From: Glutamicibacter uratoxydans
GTDB lineage: Bacteria > Actinomycetota > Actinomycetes > Actinomycetales > Micrococcaceae
Assembly (NCBI RefSeq): GCF_006539925.1
Contig: NZ_BJNY01000002.1
Span: 1-64,000, forward strand
Direction: 5' to 3'
DNA length: 64,000 nucleotides
Both the position numbers and the translations under genes were made by a program. Positions 16,319 through 25,348 of this stretch are shown piece after piece. Numbering within the stretch: position 1 is the first letter of the stretch; every line of letters starts with the position of its first letter. Below the pieces are notes generated by a model, which ran no database searches, was not told where the DNA came from, and was given only the letters and a program-made list of their open reading frames with translations.

Positions 16319-18871
16319 CTATTCGCCGGGCAGCGCAACATCCTTCGGCTCGTCGCCGCCGGCCCCGCGGGTTGCCCTGATCAGGGCCTGGGCCCTGCGA
16401 GCCACATCCGCATCGCGGTCCGCCAGCACATCCGCCAGGTGGTCCAGGTGCGCCACCCGTGCGCTGAAGCCGCGGCGCAGGCGCTCAATGGCAGGGGTTG
16501 CTTCCAGTTCCCGCTCCTCGCGCAGCGCCATGGCCAGCGCACGCTCGAAGAGCCGCTGGCCTGCGTCGTCCGCCTCGCCGTTCTTCGAGGCTCCGAGCAC
16601 CGCCACCGCGTTGATCTGCGCATCGTCCAGGCCGATGAGCAGGCGTTCGAGCTTGGCCGAGGCGCCGCGCAGCTCGGCGGTGCCCCGCCCGAACCGGCCC
16701 AGGGAGCCCGAGGCGGTGAGCAGGAACCGGACGCCGAGCGCCAGGTTGAGCACGGTGAAGAAGAACAGCCAAGTGAACAGCCAGAACAGCTGACCGAAGC
16801 TGACCGAGGTGTCCTCTTCGAATCCGTTGTGCTCAAGCCCGACAGCATAGTCGTCCACCGCGTGGGCGATGGTGATTTCCGGATACTTGCTCTCATAGAT
16901 GCTTCCGTACTCCCAGTTCGAGGAGCCGCCGATGGTGTATTTTCCGGCACTGACCTCGGGGCTGATCAGCCCGGGCACGATGGCGGTTCCCTCATCGGTG
17001 TAGAAGACGGGGATGATCGCCGTGCCGCTGTTCAGCTCCTTGGTTTCCGGGTTCAAGAGTGCAGGAAACTCCTGCTTGATGCGGTGCAGCGCGTCCAAGA
17101 TGCTCTTCGGCTGCGCCGTGCGGTAGTCAGCGCCCTGCTCGGTCTTCAGCTTCAGGTAGGCCTCGGCATCGCGGACGGCAACCACCATATTTGTCGGCAC
17201 CGGGAAGTCGCTGTCAACATACCTGATGATTTCGGTGTTCGACAGCTCGCCGCTGGGATCGTCGATCTGGAGGTTCGCGCCCAGGCCGGTGCCTTCGCGG
17301 TCGGCAAAGGGCTCGCCGGTCAGCTGGGCGGCGGTGATGCCGGCGGGAATCATGCCCACCAGCAGCACCCCTGCCAGGCCGAGTGCCAGTAGCACGCCGC
17401 GGGGCCGGTACAGCGCGTCGATCCTGCGGTGCGCCGACTTCTTCTGCGGCGCCTGCCTGTCGGATTCGAGGGTATCGCCGGTGATCGAGCGCACCAGCGC
17501 GTCAACGTAGGCGGCATTGGCATAGCCGTCCTTGGCCGCAGAGGCATCCAGCCCCAGTGACTTTTTCAGCTCCAGGTAGTCTTGGGCCGCCGGTGCCGGG
17601 GCGAGAACCTTGCCGTGCGGGTAGCGCGAGAGCTGCTTCTTGAGCTTGATGGCCAGGGCGACGATCTGCTGCTCCGCCTCATGCCAGGCGGCAATCGCCT
17701 GGTGGTTCTTCGCATCTCCCGACGCGGCGTCGAGCAGCCGTCCCAAGGCGGCGCGCAGCTCCTCGATATCAGCGTTCGCCACCATCTGGCCCGGGGCCTG
17801 TTCCAGCCTGATCAGCAGCCGGTTCAGCGCCTCGTTGACCGGCGAGCTGAGCTGGTCGAAGGTGGAGCCGGTGCCGGCCAGCCTGGCGTGGACCGAGCCG
17901 GCGCCCATCAGCGCGTCGGAGAGGCTGGTCAGCCGGCGGGCCGCCGCCTCGAATTCGCCCAGCTGCTTGGCGGTCTGTTCGGTGAAGCAGCTGCTGCGGG
18001 AGAACAGCGCGGCAACCAGCGGGTCCTCGCTGCGCGCCAGGTCCAGGGACAGCTTGCGCAGCTGGTTCCACGAGTTCTTGAAGCCCTCGGGCCGGTCCTT
18101 GGCCGGCGCGGCGTAGTAGGTTGCTTCCAGCGCTTCAAGGTCCAGGACCACGCGGGCGAGCTTGCGCTGGGCGGCGGCGAGCCGGCGGTGCTTGGCTTCC
18201 CAGCGCAGGGAGTAGCGCACGGAGAGCAGCAGGAAGACCGCGGTGGCGGAGGCGCCAAGGCCGATCAGCGAAATCCAGAACACCGGGTTGGTGTTTGGAG
18301 GATCGTAGAGCACGATCGCCGCCCGCTGCGCCGCGGCGACCACTGCCTTGGGGCCGTGGCCCAGCCCCAGGTTGTCCCTGAACGCGTTGTCGATCTCGAA
18401 GCTGACATCCAGCGGCTCTTCATAGGCCCTGTGGTCGCGGGCCTCGGCCAGATCTGCGCGCACCGCGGTGCCGGTAAAGCGGTATTCGGGCGTTGAATCG
18501 GCCGGATCCTTGTTCTCCAGCTGGGTGCTGAGCACTATGTCCTTGCCCGGCAGGATTCCGCGCAGGCGCTCGTCGCCGCTGAGGAAGCGGTCGGTCACCG
18601 TCAGCGTCAGCGGCTGGTGCGAGAGGATCGGAGCGTCCATGGCCGCGTCGACGGTCCGCTGGCTGATGTTCCAGTCTTGGGTGCCTTCGACCACGATCTT
18701 CACCTCATAGCGAGGCTGGCCGGTTTCCTGCGCTTCAAGAAAAGTGTTGATCCCGACCGCCGCGGTGATCGTGGTGAGCACCGCCATGAGCACTGCGGGA
18801 ATCAGCGCCCACGACTGCGGGCGGCGCAGCCTGCGGCCCTGGGAGTCGGTGTACTGGCGCCTGCGGCTCAT
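16319..18871 (-). CDS. Large four-TM membrane protein of unknown function
   Basis: An 850-residue protein. TM segments are near residues 20-42, 196-218, 491-513 and 692-718. That gives two copies of one plan: an outside domain of about 150-180 residues, a TM, then a helical inside domain (about 220-485 and 720-850) rich in Ala/Leu/Arg/Glu. The second outside domain holds an aromatic-rich stretch (GGSSNWEYGSIYESKYPE). No enzymatic motif. The ATG overlaps the stop of the upstream gene (ATGA), so the two products are made together. It may correspond to a DUF5129-type actinobacterial family, from memory and with low certainty. Confidence 0.7.
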   Translation of the reverse strand: MSRRRQYTDSQGRRLRRPQSWALIPAVLMAVLTTITAAVGINTFLEAQETGQPRYEVKIVVEGTQDWNISQRTVDAAMDAPILSHQPLTLTVTDRFLSGDERLRGILPGKDIVLSTQLENKDPADSTPEYRFTGTAVRADLAEARDHRAYEEPLDVSFEIDNAFRDNLGLGHGPKAVVAAAQRAAIVLYDPPNTNPVFWISLIGLGASATAVFLLLSVRYSLRWEAKHRRLAAAQRKLARVVLDLEALEATYYAAPAKDRPEGFKNSWNQLRKLSLDLARSEDPLVAALFSRSSCFTEQTAKQLGEFEAAARRLTSLSDALMGAGSVHARLAGTGSTFDQLSSPVNEALNRLLIRLEQAPGQMVANADIEELRAALGRLLDAASGDAKNHQAIAAWHEAEQQIVALAIKLKKQLSRYPHGKVLAPAPAAQDYLELKKSLGLDASAAKDGYANAAYVDALVRSITGDTLESDRQAPQKKSAHRRIDALYRPRGVLLALGLAGVLLVGMIPAGITAAQLTGEPFADREGTGLGANLQIDDPSGELSNTEIIRYVDSDFPVPTNMVVAVRDAEAYLKLKTEQGADYRTAQPKSILDALHRIKQEFPALLNPETKELNSGTAIIPVFYTDEGTAIVPGLISPEVSAGKYTIGGSSNWEYGSIYESKYPEITIAHAVDDYAVGLEHNGFEEDTSVSFGQLFWLFTWLFFFTVLNLALGVRFLLTASGSLGRFGRGTAELRGASAKLERLLIGLDDAQINAVAVLGASKNGEADDAGQRLFERALAMALREERELEATPAIERLRRGFSARVAHLDHLADVLADRDADVARRAQALIRATRGAGGDEPKDVALPGE

Positions 18872-20418
18872 GCCCTGTCCTTCTGCCGCCCGGTGCTCCA
18901 GCGCTGCACCCACTGCGCGGCGTGTTCCAGGGTGGCGATGTCGTCGAGGCGCTGCGCGGTGCCGGTGGCCGGTCCGTTCAGATACTTCGTGATCTCCTGC
19001 GGAAGCTTGATGTCCTGCGCCTTGGCCTGCTCCGCCAGGGACTGCAGCGTGGCGTTCAGCGAGATGCGCAACTGCCACAGGTTCTGGAGCATCGCGGCAG
19101 GTTCGACGGTGCGGAACTTCGGGGAGTTCAGCCACTGGCGCGCCTCCAGCAGCGCGTTGGTGTCGGTAACCAGATGCGCCCTGAGCTGCGGGGCGGCGGG
19201 CAGCGCGGAGGCCTTGGCGTCGTCCATGAACAGCGCGCAGCTTTCCAGCAGTTCCTTGTGGGCGGAAATTGTTGAACTGAACCGGCGGTGGTCTGGTTTG
19301 TCGTGCCCCAGCAGGCCGTCCAGGGCAGTGAACGCGTCAAGCAGCGTGTCCTGCGCGGTACTGGCCTGTTCCAGCCGCTCAAGCTGTGCGGCGCTGACGC
19401 CAGCTGCTTCCACTACGCCGTCGGCCGCCTGCCGGGCCTCCTCGATGACCGAGGGCACCGCAGCCAGGAACTGGGCGCCGCGGGTTGCAGCGAGGCTGTC
19501 GGCGGGCAGCTGGAGCTCCGGCAGCCTTGCGGAGGCCAGCTTTTGGGACTGGCTGCGCAGCCGCTCCTGCAACTGGAGGCCGCGCTTCTGGCGGCGCTGC
19601 TCGGCGGTGCGCCGTGCGGCACGGATGCGGCTAGTGGAATAGATGAACGCTGTCAGGGCGAGCAGGCCACCGAGCACCGAGACCGCCAGGATCTTCTTGC
19701 CCTCGGAAGTTTTCGGGGTGATCTTTGAGAAATAGTCCTTGGGCGCGTTCAGCTCTTCGGTGGTCGCCCGCACCGCTTCGATGACCGCCTGGGTGTAGTT
19801 CTGCTGGTCCATGGCCGGGCGCAGCGCTTCAACACTGTGCTCCAGCGCCGCCTTGCGGTCTCCGCGCACATTCCAGGCCCTGTCGATGGCAATCTCTCCC
19901 CCGGCGCCGTCGTCGGTGGGAAGCACCAGCCCGATGACGATCCATCCGTCCTGGATCAGGCCCACCTTATCGGAGGTGTCGGGCCAGTCGTCGTGCAGCA
20001 GCAGGTAGGAGGTGGGGCCGAACAGCGTCATACCGCGGATGAACTGCGCGGCGCCGCCCTTCCAGGTATTCTTCGGCCCGTCCACGCCCACCACAAGCTT
20101 GGCGTTCGTCTGTCCCATGATTTCCCGGACACCGTCCAGGACTTTCTGGTTGTCGATCTTCTTCTGCTGCGAGTCGATCACCGCCAGGTGGAAATCTCCG
20201 TCTTCGGCGACGATGTCGGGCAGGACAATGTCCTTCTCGTCCTTCTCGTCCTTGGGCGCAGTGCTGGGCTTGCTCGGATAGATCGGCTGGAAGTTCTGCT
20301 CCTCGCCGTCGCTTCCCTGCGCCAGCGCGGGCGCGGCAAAGCTTGAACTGAACAGCAGGAAGGTCAGCAGCAGCGAGGCCAGAAGGCGCCGCGGGATGCC
20401 GGCGGGCGAAAGATTCAT
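18868..20418 (-). CDS. Secreted/membrane protein of unknown function, partner of the four-TM protein
   Basis: A 516-residue protein with a cleavable signal peptide (hydrophobic 11-30, APALAQG cleavage near 34), an outside domain (about 70-225) with alternating strands and helices, one TM at 242-263, then an inside helical domain of about 250 residues starting with a strongly basic stretch (RIRAARRTAEQRRQKRG). This is the same outside-TM-inside plan that occurs twice in its downstream partner. The outside domain faintly recalls TPM-type folds but I see no conserved motif. The start is supported by a near-consensus promoter a few bases upstream. Confidence 0.7.
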   Translation of the reverse strand: MNLSPAGIPRRLLASLLLTFLLFSSSFAAPALAQGSDGEEQNFQPIYPSKPSTAPKDEKDEKDIVLPDIVAEDGDFHLAVIDSQQKKIDNQKVLDGVREIMGQTNAKLVVGVDGPKNTWKGGAAQFIRGMTLFGPTSYLLLHDDWPDTSDKVGLIQDGWIVIGLVLPTDDGAGGEIAIDRAWNVRGDRKAALEHSVEALRPAMDQQNYTQAVIEAVRATTEELNAPKDYFSKITPKTSEGKKILAVSVLGGLLALTAFIYSTSRIRAARRTAEQRRQKRGLQLQERLRSQSQKLASARLPELQLPADSLAATRGAQFLAAVPSVIEEARQAADGVVEAAGVSAAQLERLEQASTAQDTLLDAFTALDGLLGHDKPDHRRFSSTISAHKELLESCALFMDDAKASALPAAPQLRAHLVTDTNALLEARQWLNSPKFRTVEPAAMLQNLWQLRISLNATLQSLAEQAKAQDIKLPQEITKYLNGPATGTAQRLDDIATLEHAAQWVQRWSTGRQKDRA

Positions 20419-20427
20419 AGTCTACCG

Positions 20428-20433
20428 ATTATA
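20428..20433 (-). promoter_or_regulatory. Extended -10 promoter TGGTATAAT
   Basis: On the minus strand TATAAT preceded by TGG lies 9 nt before the ATG at 20418, so the message starts within about 3 nt of the start codon. A TTGACT 20 nt upstream overlaps the end of the bkd terminator hairpin. Confidence 0.65.
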
Positions 20434-20457
20434 CCAATCGACGCTTTTAAAGCAGTC

Positions 20458-20487
20458 AAGCCCCGTCGCTTGAAGGCGGCGGGGCTT
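20458..20487 (-). terminator. Terminator of the bkd operon
   Basis: Arms 20458-20469 and 20476-20487 pair over 12 positions with one G-T wobble and a 6-nt loop, 18 nt beyond the E2 stop. The following T-tract is poor. Confidence 0.65.
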
Positions 20488-20505
20488 GGAGCTGGCGGCT
20501 TGAAA

Positions 20506-21915
20506 CTAGTCAAGCAGCATGGCTGGTTCCTGCAGGATGGAGGCGACGTCGGCCATGAAGCGGGCCGAGAGGTCCCCGTCCACCACACGGTGGTCGAAGG
20601 AGCCGCCCAGGGTGGTGATCCAGCGCGGAACTACCTCGCCGTCCACGACCCATGGCTTCTGGCGGATGGTGCCGAAAGCGACGATGGCCACCTCGCCCGG
20701 GTTGATGATCGGGGTGCCGGTGTCGATGCCCAGGGCGCCGATGTTGGTGATCGACAGGGTGCCGCCGCGCATGTCCTCCGGCTTGGTCTTGCCTGCGCGG
20801 GCGGTGGTGGCCAGCTCGTTCAGGGCAGTGGCCAGCTCGCGCATGTTCAAGTCCTGGGCGTCCTTGATGTTCGGCACCAGCAGGCCGCGCGGGGTGGCTG
20901 CGGCGATGCCCAGGTTCATGAAGCGCTTCTGGTGGATCTCTGCGCCGTTCTCGGTCTCTACCCAACTGGCGTTCACCGAGGGGTTGCGGGCCGCGGCCCA
21001 AATGACGGCGCGGGCCAGCACCAGCAGCGGGGAGACCTTGATGCCCTCGAAGTCGCGGGACTTCTTCAGCCGTGCCACGTATTCCATGGTGCGGCTGGCA
21101 TCCACGTCCACGAAGATCGACACGTGCGGGGCGGTGAAGGCCGAGTCCACCATGGCCTTGGCGGTGGCCTTGCGCACCCCGCGCACCTGGGTGCGCTCGG
21201 TGCGGGCGTCGGCCAGCTCGCCGTGGGCCCAGTAGGTCGGGGCGGCTGCGTGCTCCGCTTCGCGCTGTGCCTGGTAGCTGTTCACGTCCTCGCGGGTGAC
21301 CTCGCCCTGGGAGCCGGTGCCCACCACGTCGTTGATGTCCACGCCGAGCTCCTTGGCCAGGCGGCGCACCGGAGGCTTGGCCAGCACGCGGTCCACGAAG
21401 TTCGCCACGGCAGGCTTGGCCTTGTCCACCTCGCGGGTCAGTGCGCTGGACAGGGAAGCTGCGCGGCGCGAGATTTCCTCGGTCAGCGCCGAGGCACGCG
21501 AGGCGCGCAGCTGGGCCGGGTCGCTGGAAGGCTTGGGGCGGTTGGTGCGGGCGCGGCGCACCGAGGAGTCGGCGGTCGGGCCGGAACCGACCAGCGGGCC
21601 GGGTTCCTCAGAGGCCTGCGGGGCGGCGGTGGCCAGCGCCTCGGCAGGTTCCGGGGTGCCGGTCGGGGCAGGCTTGTTGCCGTCCTGGTCGATGGTGATC
21701 AGCGGAGTGTCCACCAGCACGGTGTCGCCCTCGGCCGCGTGCAGCGCGGTGACTACTCCGGCGAAGGGGCAGGGCAGTTCCACCAGGGACTTGGCGGTTT
21801 CGATTTCCACGAAGATCTGGTTGACCTCGACGGTGTCGCCCACGGCGACCTTCCACGAGGCGATGTCGGCTTCGGTGAGGCCTTCGCCCACGTCGGGCAG
21901 GTTAAAGACGGTCAT
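20506..21915 (-). CDS. bkdC: Dihydrolipoamide acyltransferase (E2) of branched-chain 2-oxoacid dehydrogenase
   Basis: A 469-residue E2 core enzyme. The lipoyl domain is at residues 1-80 with the lipoylated Lys42 in IETAKS. A Pro/Ala/Thr linker follows, then the subunit-binding domain near 155-205 (KPPVRRLAKELGVDINDVVGTGSQGEVTREDV). The catalytic domain ends with SFDHRVVDGD carrying the active-site His and Asp. One lipoyl domain is usual for BCKDH E2. Third gene of an E1alpha-E1beta-E2 operon; E3 is not in the window. Actinobacterial pyruvate dehydrogenase normally uses a single-chain AceE E1, so the two-chain E1 here points to a branched-chain keto-acid enzyme. Confidence 0.9.
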   Translation of the reverse strand: MTVFNLPDVGEGLTEADIASWKVAVGDTVEVNQIFVEIETAKSLVELPCPFAGVVTALHAAEGDTVLVDTPLITIDQDGNKPAPTGTPEPAEALATAAPQASEEPGPLVGSGPTADSSVRRARTNRPKPSSDPAQLRASRASALTEEISRRAASLSSALTREVDKAKPAVANFVDRVLAKPPVRRLAKELGVDINDVVGTGSQGEVTREDVNSYQAQREAEHAAAPTYWAHGELADARTERTQVRGVRKATAKAMVDSAFTAPHVSIFVDVDASRTMEYVARLKKSRDFEGIKVSPLLVLARAVIWAAARNPSVNASWVETENGAEIHQKRFMNLGIAAATPRGLLVPNIKDAQDLNMRELATALNELATTARAGKTKPEDMRGGTLSITNIGALGIDTGTPIINPGEVAIVAFGTIRQKPWVVDGEVVPRWITTLGGSFDHRVVDGDLSARFMADVASILQEPAMLLD

Positions 21916-21924
21916 TTTCGGCTC

Positions 21925-22902
21925 CTAGTAGGCGAAGGAACGGTCGAGGGCTTCAAGCAGCTTGTCGATATCCGGCAGGTACTGGGATTCGACCTTGGAG
22001 ATCGGGTACGGCATGTGGAAACCGCCCACGCGCAGCACCGGGGCTTCCAGGGACAGGAAGGCGCGCTCGGTCACCCGGGCTGCGATCTCTCCGCCCAGGC
22101 CGCCGAAGGTCGGGGCCTCGTGGGTCACGATCAGCCGTCCGGTCTTCTGCACCGACTCGGTGATGGTGTCGAAGTCGATGGGCGAAAGCGAGCGCAGGTC
22201 GATGACTTCGATGGAGCGCCCGTCTTCCAGCGCCGCCTCGGCGGCCGCCAGGGCGACGGGCACCAGCGGGCCGTAGGCGACGATGGTCGCGTCGTCTCCG
22301 CTGCGCACCACCTGCGCCTTAAAGGCGTCAAGTGCCGGGGTCTCGGTGTCCACCTCGCCCTTGAGCCAGTAGCGGCGCTTAGGCTCAAAGTAGATCACCG
22401 GGTCCGGGCAGGCGGCGGCCTGCTGGATCATCCAGTAGGCGTCGTTTGCGTTGGAGGGGGTGATCACGCGCAGACCCGCGGTGTGCACGAACAGTGCTTC
22501 CGGGGATTCCGAGTGGTGCTCAATGGAGCCGATGCCGCCGCCGTAGGGGATGCGGATGACCACTGGGGTGGTCAATCGGCCCTCGGAGCGTGCGTGCATC
22601 TTGGCCAGCTGGGTGGTGATCTGGCTGAAGGCTGGGAAGACGAAGCCGTCGAACTGGATTTCCACCAGCGGGCTGTGGCCGCGCAGCGCCATGCCCACGG
22701 CGGAGCCGACGATGCCCGCCTCGCCCAGCGGCGAGTCGATCACGCGGTGGGCGCCGTACTTTGCCTGCAGGCCTTCGGTGATGCGGTAGACGCCGCCGAG
22801 CTTGCCGATGTCTTCGCCCATCAAGATGGCCTTGTCATTGCCTTCAAGGACCTTGTCCAGGCCCGCGGTGATGGCCTTGGCCAGAGTCATGGTGGTGGTC
22901 AT
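21925..22902 (-). CDS. bkdB: 2-oxoacid dehydrogenase E1 component, beta subunit
   Basis: A 325-residue transketolase-like chain that pairs with the alpha chain to form the ThDP-dependent decarboxylase. Typical segments are present: MGEDIGKLGGVYRITEGL, SPLGEAGIVGSAVGMALRG, VEIQFDGFVFPAF, RIPYGGGIGSIEHHSES, and the C-terminal LRVGGFHMPYPISKVESQYLPD. It begins directly after the alpha-subunit stop (TAAATG) and ends 9 nt before the E2 start, so the three genes are one transcript. Confidence 0.92.
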   Translation of the reverse strand: MTTTMTLAKAITAGLDKVLEGNDKAILMGEDIGKLGGVYRITEGLQAKYGAHRVIDSPLGEAGIVGSAVGMALRGHSPLVEIQFDGFVFPAFSQITTQLAKMHARSEGRLTTPVVIRIPYGGGIGSIEHHSESPEALFVHTAGLRVITPSNANDAYWMIQQAAACPDPVIYFEPKRRYWLKGEVDTETPALDAFKAQVVRSGDDATIVAYGPLVPVALAAAEAALEDGRSIEVIDLRSLSPIDFDTITESVQKTGRLIVTHEAPTFGGLGGEIAARVTERAFLSLEAPVLRVGGFHMPYPISKVESQYLPDIDKLLEALDRSFAY

Positions 22903-24036
22903 TTAGTGCTCTCCCTGCGCCGCATCGGCGAATCCTGCTTCGTACTGAAGATGCCAGTCCAGTTCTTCCTGGATCAGCGGGTGGGCCTGGGCGTAGACCT
23001 GTTCGAAGGACTTGGCCAGCGGCGGGACCGGGAAGGCCATGGCATCTTCGCGGACCTTGGCCGCCATGGCGTCGGCATCTACCGCCAGCTGCTCGAAGAA
23101 TTCGTCGTCCACCAGCTTGTTTTCGCGCAGGTAGGTTTCGAGGCGGATCAGCGGATCCTTGGGAGCCCAGGCCTTTTCCTCTTCGCTCAAGCGGTATTTG
23201 GTGGGGTCGTCCGCCGTGGTGTGGGCGCCGAGCCGGTAGGTCACCGCTTCGATGAAGACCGGACCCTTGCCGCTGCGCGCATGCTCCAGCGCCCAGCGGG
23301 TCACTGCCAGCACGGCAAGCACGTCGTTGCCGTCCACGCGGATGCCCGGCATGCCGTAGCCGGCGGCGCGCTGAACCAGCGGCACCTTCGACTGGACCTC
23401 GAAGGGAACCGAGATGGCCCACTGGTTGTTCTGGCAGAAGTAGACCACCGGTGCGTCGAAGGAGTTGGCGAAGACCATCGATTCGTGGGCTTCGCCCTCG
23501 GTGGACGAGCCGTCGCCGAAGTAGGCAACCACTGCCCCGCCCTCGGCAGCGCGCTTGGCTTCGTCCCAGCCGTGCTGCTCCAGGTTCAGCGCCATGCCGT
23601 AGCCTGCCGCATGCGGCAACTGGGCGGCGAGCACCATGGTGTACATGTGGAAGTTGTTTTCCCGCGGATCCCAGCCGCCGCCGGAGATGCCGCGGAAGAG
23701 GCGCAGCATCTCGGAGAAGGAGACCTCGCGGGTCAGGGCGACGCCGTGCTCGCGGTAGGTCGGGAAGATGTAGTCGCTCGGACGTGTGGCACGCCCCGAA
23801 CCGATCTGTGCCGCTTCCTGGCCGCGCACCGGAACCCAGAGGCACAGCTGTCCCTGGCGCTGCAGGGCGGTGGCCTCCTGGTCGAAGCGGCGGGTCAGCG
23901 CCATGTCGCGGTAGAAGCTGCGCAGCATATCCGCATCAACGTCGGCCAGGTAGGCGTCGTAGATGTCATGAGCCAGCCGCTGTCCATCCGGCGTCAGGAT
24001 CTGAACCAGGTCCTCCTCGGTCACAGCACGCGTCAT
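22903..24036 (-). CDS. bkdA: 2-oxoacid dehydrogenase E1 component, alpha subunit
   Basis: A 377-residue chain carrying the ThDP motif (YFGDGSSTEGEAHESMVFAN through NNQWAISVP). The phosphorylation-loop equivalent and the YRLGAHTTADDPTKYR segment are typical of branched-chain rather than pyruvate E1alpha. It would decarboxylate keto-acids from Val, Leu and Ile, giving CoA esters that prime branched-chain fatty acids. AAAGGA precedes the ATG. A 26-bp palindrome lies 27 bp upstream. Confidence 0.9.
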   Translation of the reverse strand: MTRAVTEEDLVQILTPDGQRLAHDIYDAYLADVDADMLRSFYRDMALTRRFDQEATALQRQGQLCLWVPVRGQEAAQIGSGRATRPSDYIFPTYREHGVALTREVSFSEMLRLFRGISGGGWDPRENNFHMYTMVLAAQLPHAAGYGMALNLEQHGWDEAKRAAEGGAVVAYFGDGSSTEGEAHESMVFANSFDAPVVYFCQNNQWAISVPFEVQSKVPLVQRAAGYGMPGIRVDGNDVLAVLAVTRWALEHARSGKGPVFIEAVTYRLGAHTTADDPTKYRLSEEEKAWAPKDPLIRLETYLRENKLVDDEFFEQLAVDADAMAAKVREDAMAFPVPPLAKSFEQVYAQAHPLIQEELDWHLQYEAGFADAAQGEH

Positions 24037-24062
24037 AAATCATCCTTTGGTCATAAATATGC

Positions 24063-24088
24063 CCCACACGGAATACATTCCGCATGGG
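24063..24088. promoter_or_regulatory. 26-bp imperfect palindrome upstream of bkd operon
   Basis: CCCACACGGAAT-AC-ATTCCGCATGGG: the 12-bp arms match at 10 positions around a perfect CGGAAT/ATTCCG core. It is placed to act as operator or activator site for bkdABC. The cognate regulator is not evident in the window. Confidence 0.55.
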
Positions 24089-24158
24089 ACATATAGCGGC
24101 TTGTCCAGTTTCCAAGCCTATAGTGTTTGCCTGTTAAAACGCGAGAAAACCGCCTTGT

Positions 24159-25274
24159 TTAGCCTTGCGCCAAATCAAGTGATTCGCTGCACAGCGCAAT
24201 GAAGCGGTCGTTGGCTTCGACCTCGCCGATGGAAACGCGCACACCTTCACCGGCGAATCCGCGCACCGACAGCGCACGCTGTTCAGCCCGTTCAACGAAG
24301 TCTGCGGTCTTCTCTCCCAGCGGCAGCCAGACGAAGTTCGCCTGGGTCGCAGGGATCTTCCAGCCCTGTTCAGCCAGGGCTACCACCACGCGCTCGCGCT
24401 CGGCAACCAGCGAATCCACGCGCGCCAGCACCTCGTCCATATGCGCCAGCGATGCCACCGCGGCATCCTGCGCCACGGTGGACACGGCAAATGGGGTGGC
24501 CATGATGCGCAGGTTGTCGGTGATTTCCGGATGCGCCACCGAGTAGCCCACCCGGAGGTTGGCCAGGCCGTGGGCCTTGGAGAAGGTGCGCAGCAGGATC
24601 ACGTTCGGGTTCGCCTTGTAGGTTTCCACGCCGTTGACCGAACGCTCGTCGCGGACGAATTCGATGTAGGCCTCGTCAAGGACGATCAGCACATTGCGCG
24701 GAACGCGTGCGATGAAGTCGTCGACCTCCTCCTGGGTGAGGATGGGGCCGGTCGGGTTGTTGGGGGTGCACAGCAAGATCACCGAGGTGTTCTCGTTGAT
24801 TGCCTCGATCATGGCTTCAAGATCGTGGCGGCCGTCTTCCAGCAGCGGAATCTGCACCGGCAGCGCTCCAGCGGTCTGCACCAGGATCGGGTAGGCCTCG
24901 AATGAACGCCAGGCGAAGATCACTTCATCCTGGACACCGTCTTCATTCTGGCCGGCAAAGGTGTTCAGGATCTGCACCAGCGCGCCGAGGGAGCCGGCGC
25001 CGGTGACAATGTCCTCCGCCGGAACATCCAGGTAGCCGGCCAGCGCTTCGCGCAGCTTGGTCGACAGCGAATCAGGGTAGCGGTTCAGCGCGCTCTGATC
25101 GATGACTGCCTGGTGAACTTGAGGCAGCGGTCCAAAGGGATTTTCATTCGAGGACAACTTATAAGCGGTCAGTCCGTCGATCTGGACCGGAGGCTTTCCG
25201 GCGGCATACTTTGGCAGGCGTGCAACGATGGGACGTGGCTGCACCTGGTCTTGGGTCACAGGGTTCTCAGTCAT
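24159..25274 (-). CDS. HisC-family aminotransferase (histidinol-phosphate / aromatic amino acid)
   Basis: A 371-residue fold-type I PLP enzyme. Family segments: KLSSNENPFGP, the glycine-rich GAGSLGALVQ, LCTPNNPTGP, the VLDEAYIEF aspartate site, and the Schiff-base lysine in RTFSKAHGLANLRVGY. It lies outside a his operon and just upstream of bkd genes on the same strand, so it may be the second HisC-like enzyme of actinobacteria (HisC2/Pat), which transaminates aromatic or branched-chain keto-acids. Sequence alone does not separate this from true histidinol-phosphate aminotransferase. About 120 nt with a palindrome separate it from bkdA, so it probably has its own transcript. Confidence 0.85.
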   Translation of the reverse strand: MTENPVTQDQVQPRPIVARLPKYAAGKPPVQIDGLTAYKLSSNENPFGPLPQVHQAVIDQSALNRYPDSLSTKLREALAGYLDVPAEDIVTGAGSLGALVQILNTFAGQNEDGVQDEVIFAWRSFEAYPILVQTAGALPVQIPLLEDGRHDLEAMIEAINENTSVILLCTPNNPTGPILTQEEVDDFIARVPRNVLIVLDEAYIEFVRDERSVNGVETYKANPNVILLRTFSKAHGLANLRVGYSVAHPEITDNLRIMATPFAVSTVAQDAAVASLAHMDEVLARVDSLVAERERVVVALAEQGWKIPATQANFVWLPLGEKTADFVERAEQRALSVRGFAGEGVRVSIGEVEANDRFIALCSESLDLAQG

Positions 25275-25348
25275 ACATCAAAGCGTAGCCCCGAACGCAC
25301 CCAGCGTGCTTTCAACATCGGCTCAGATTTCTGTGCGAAAGTGTCCCT

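Noticed and set aside
20470-24096. A 1208-codon open frame on the plus strand across the whole bkd operon
   Set aside because: It is antisense to three clear enzyme genes, has no recognisable domains, and its Gly/His/Val/Asp-rich composition is what the opposite strand of high-GC coding sequence gives.
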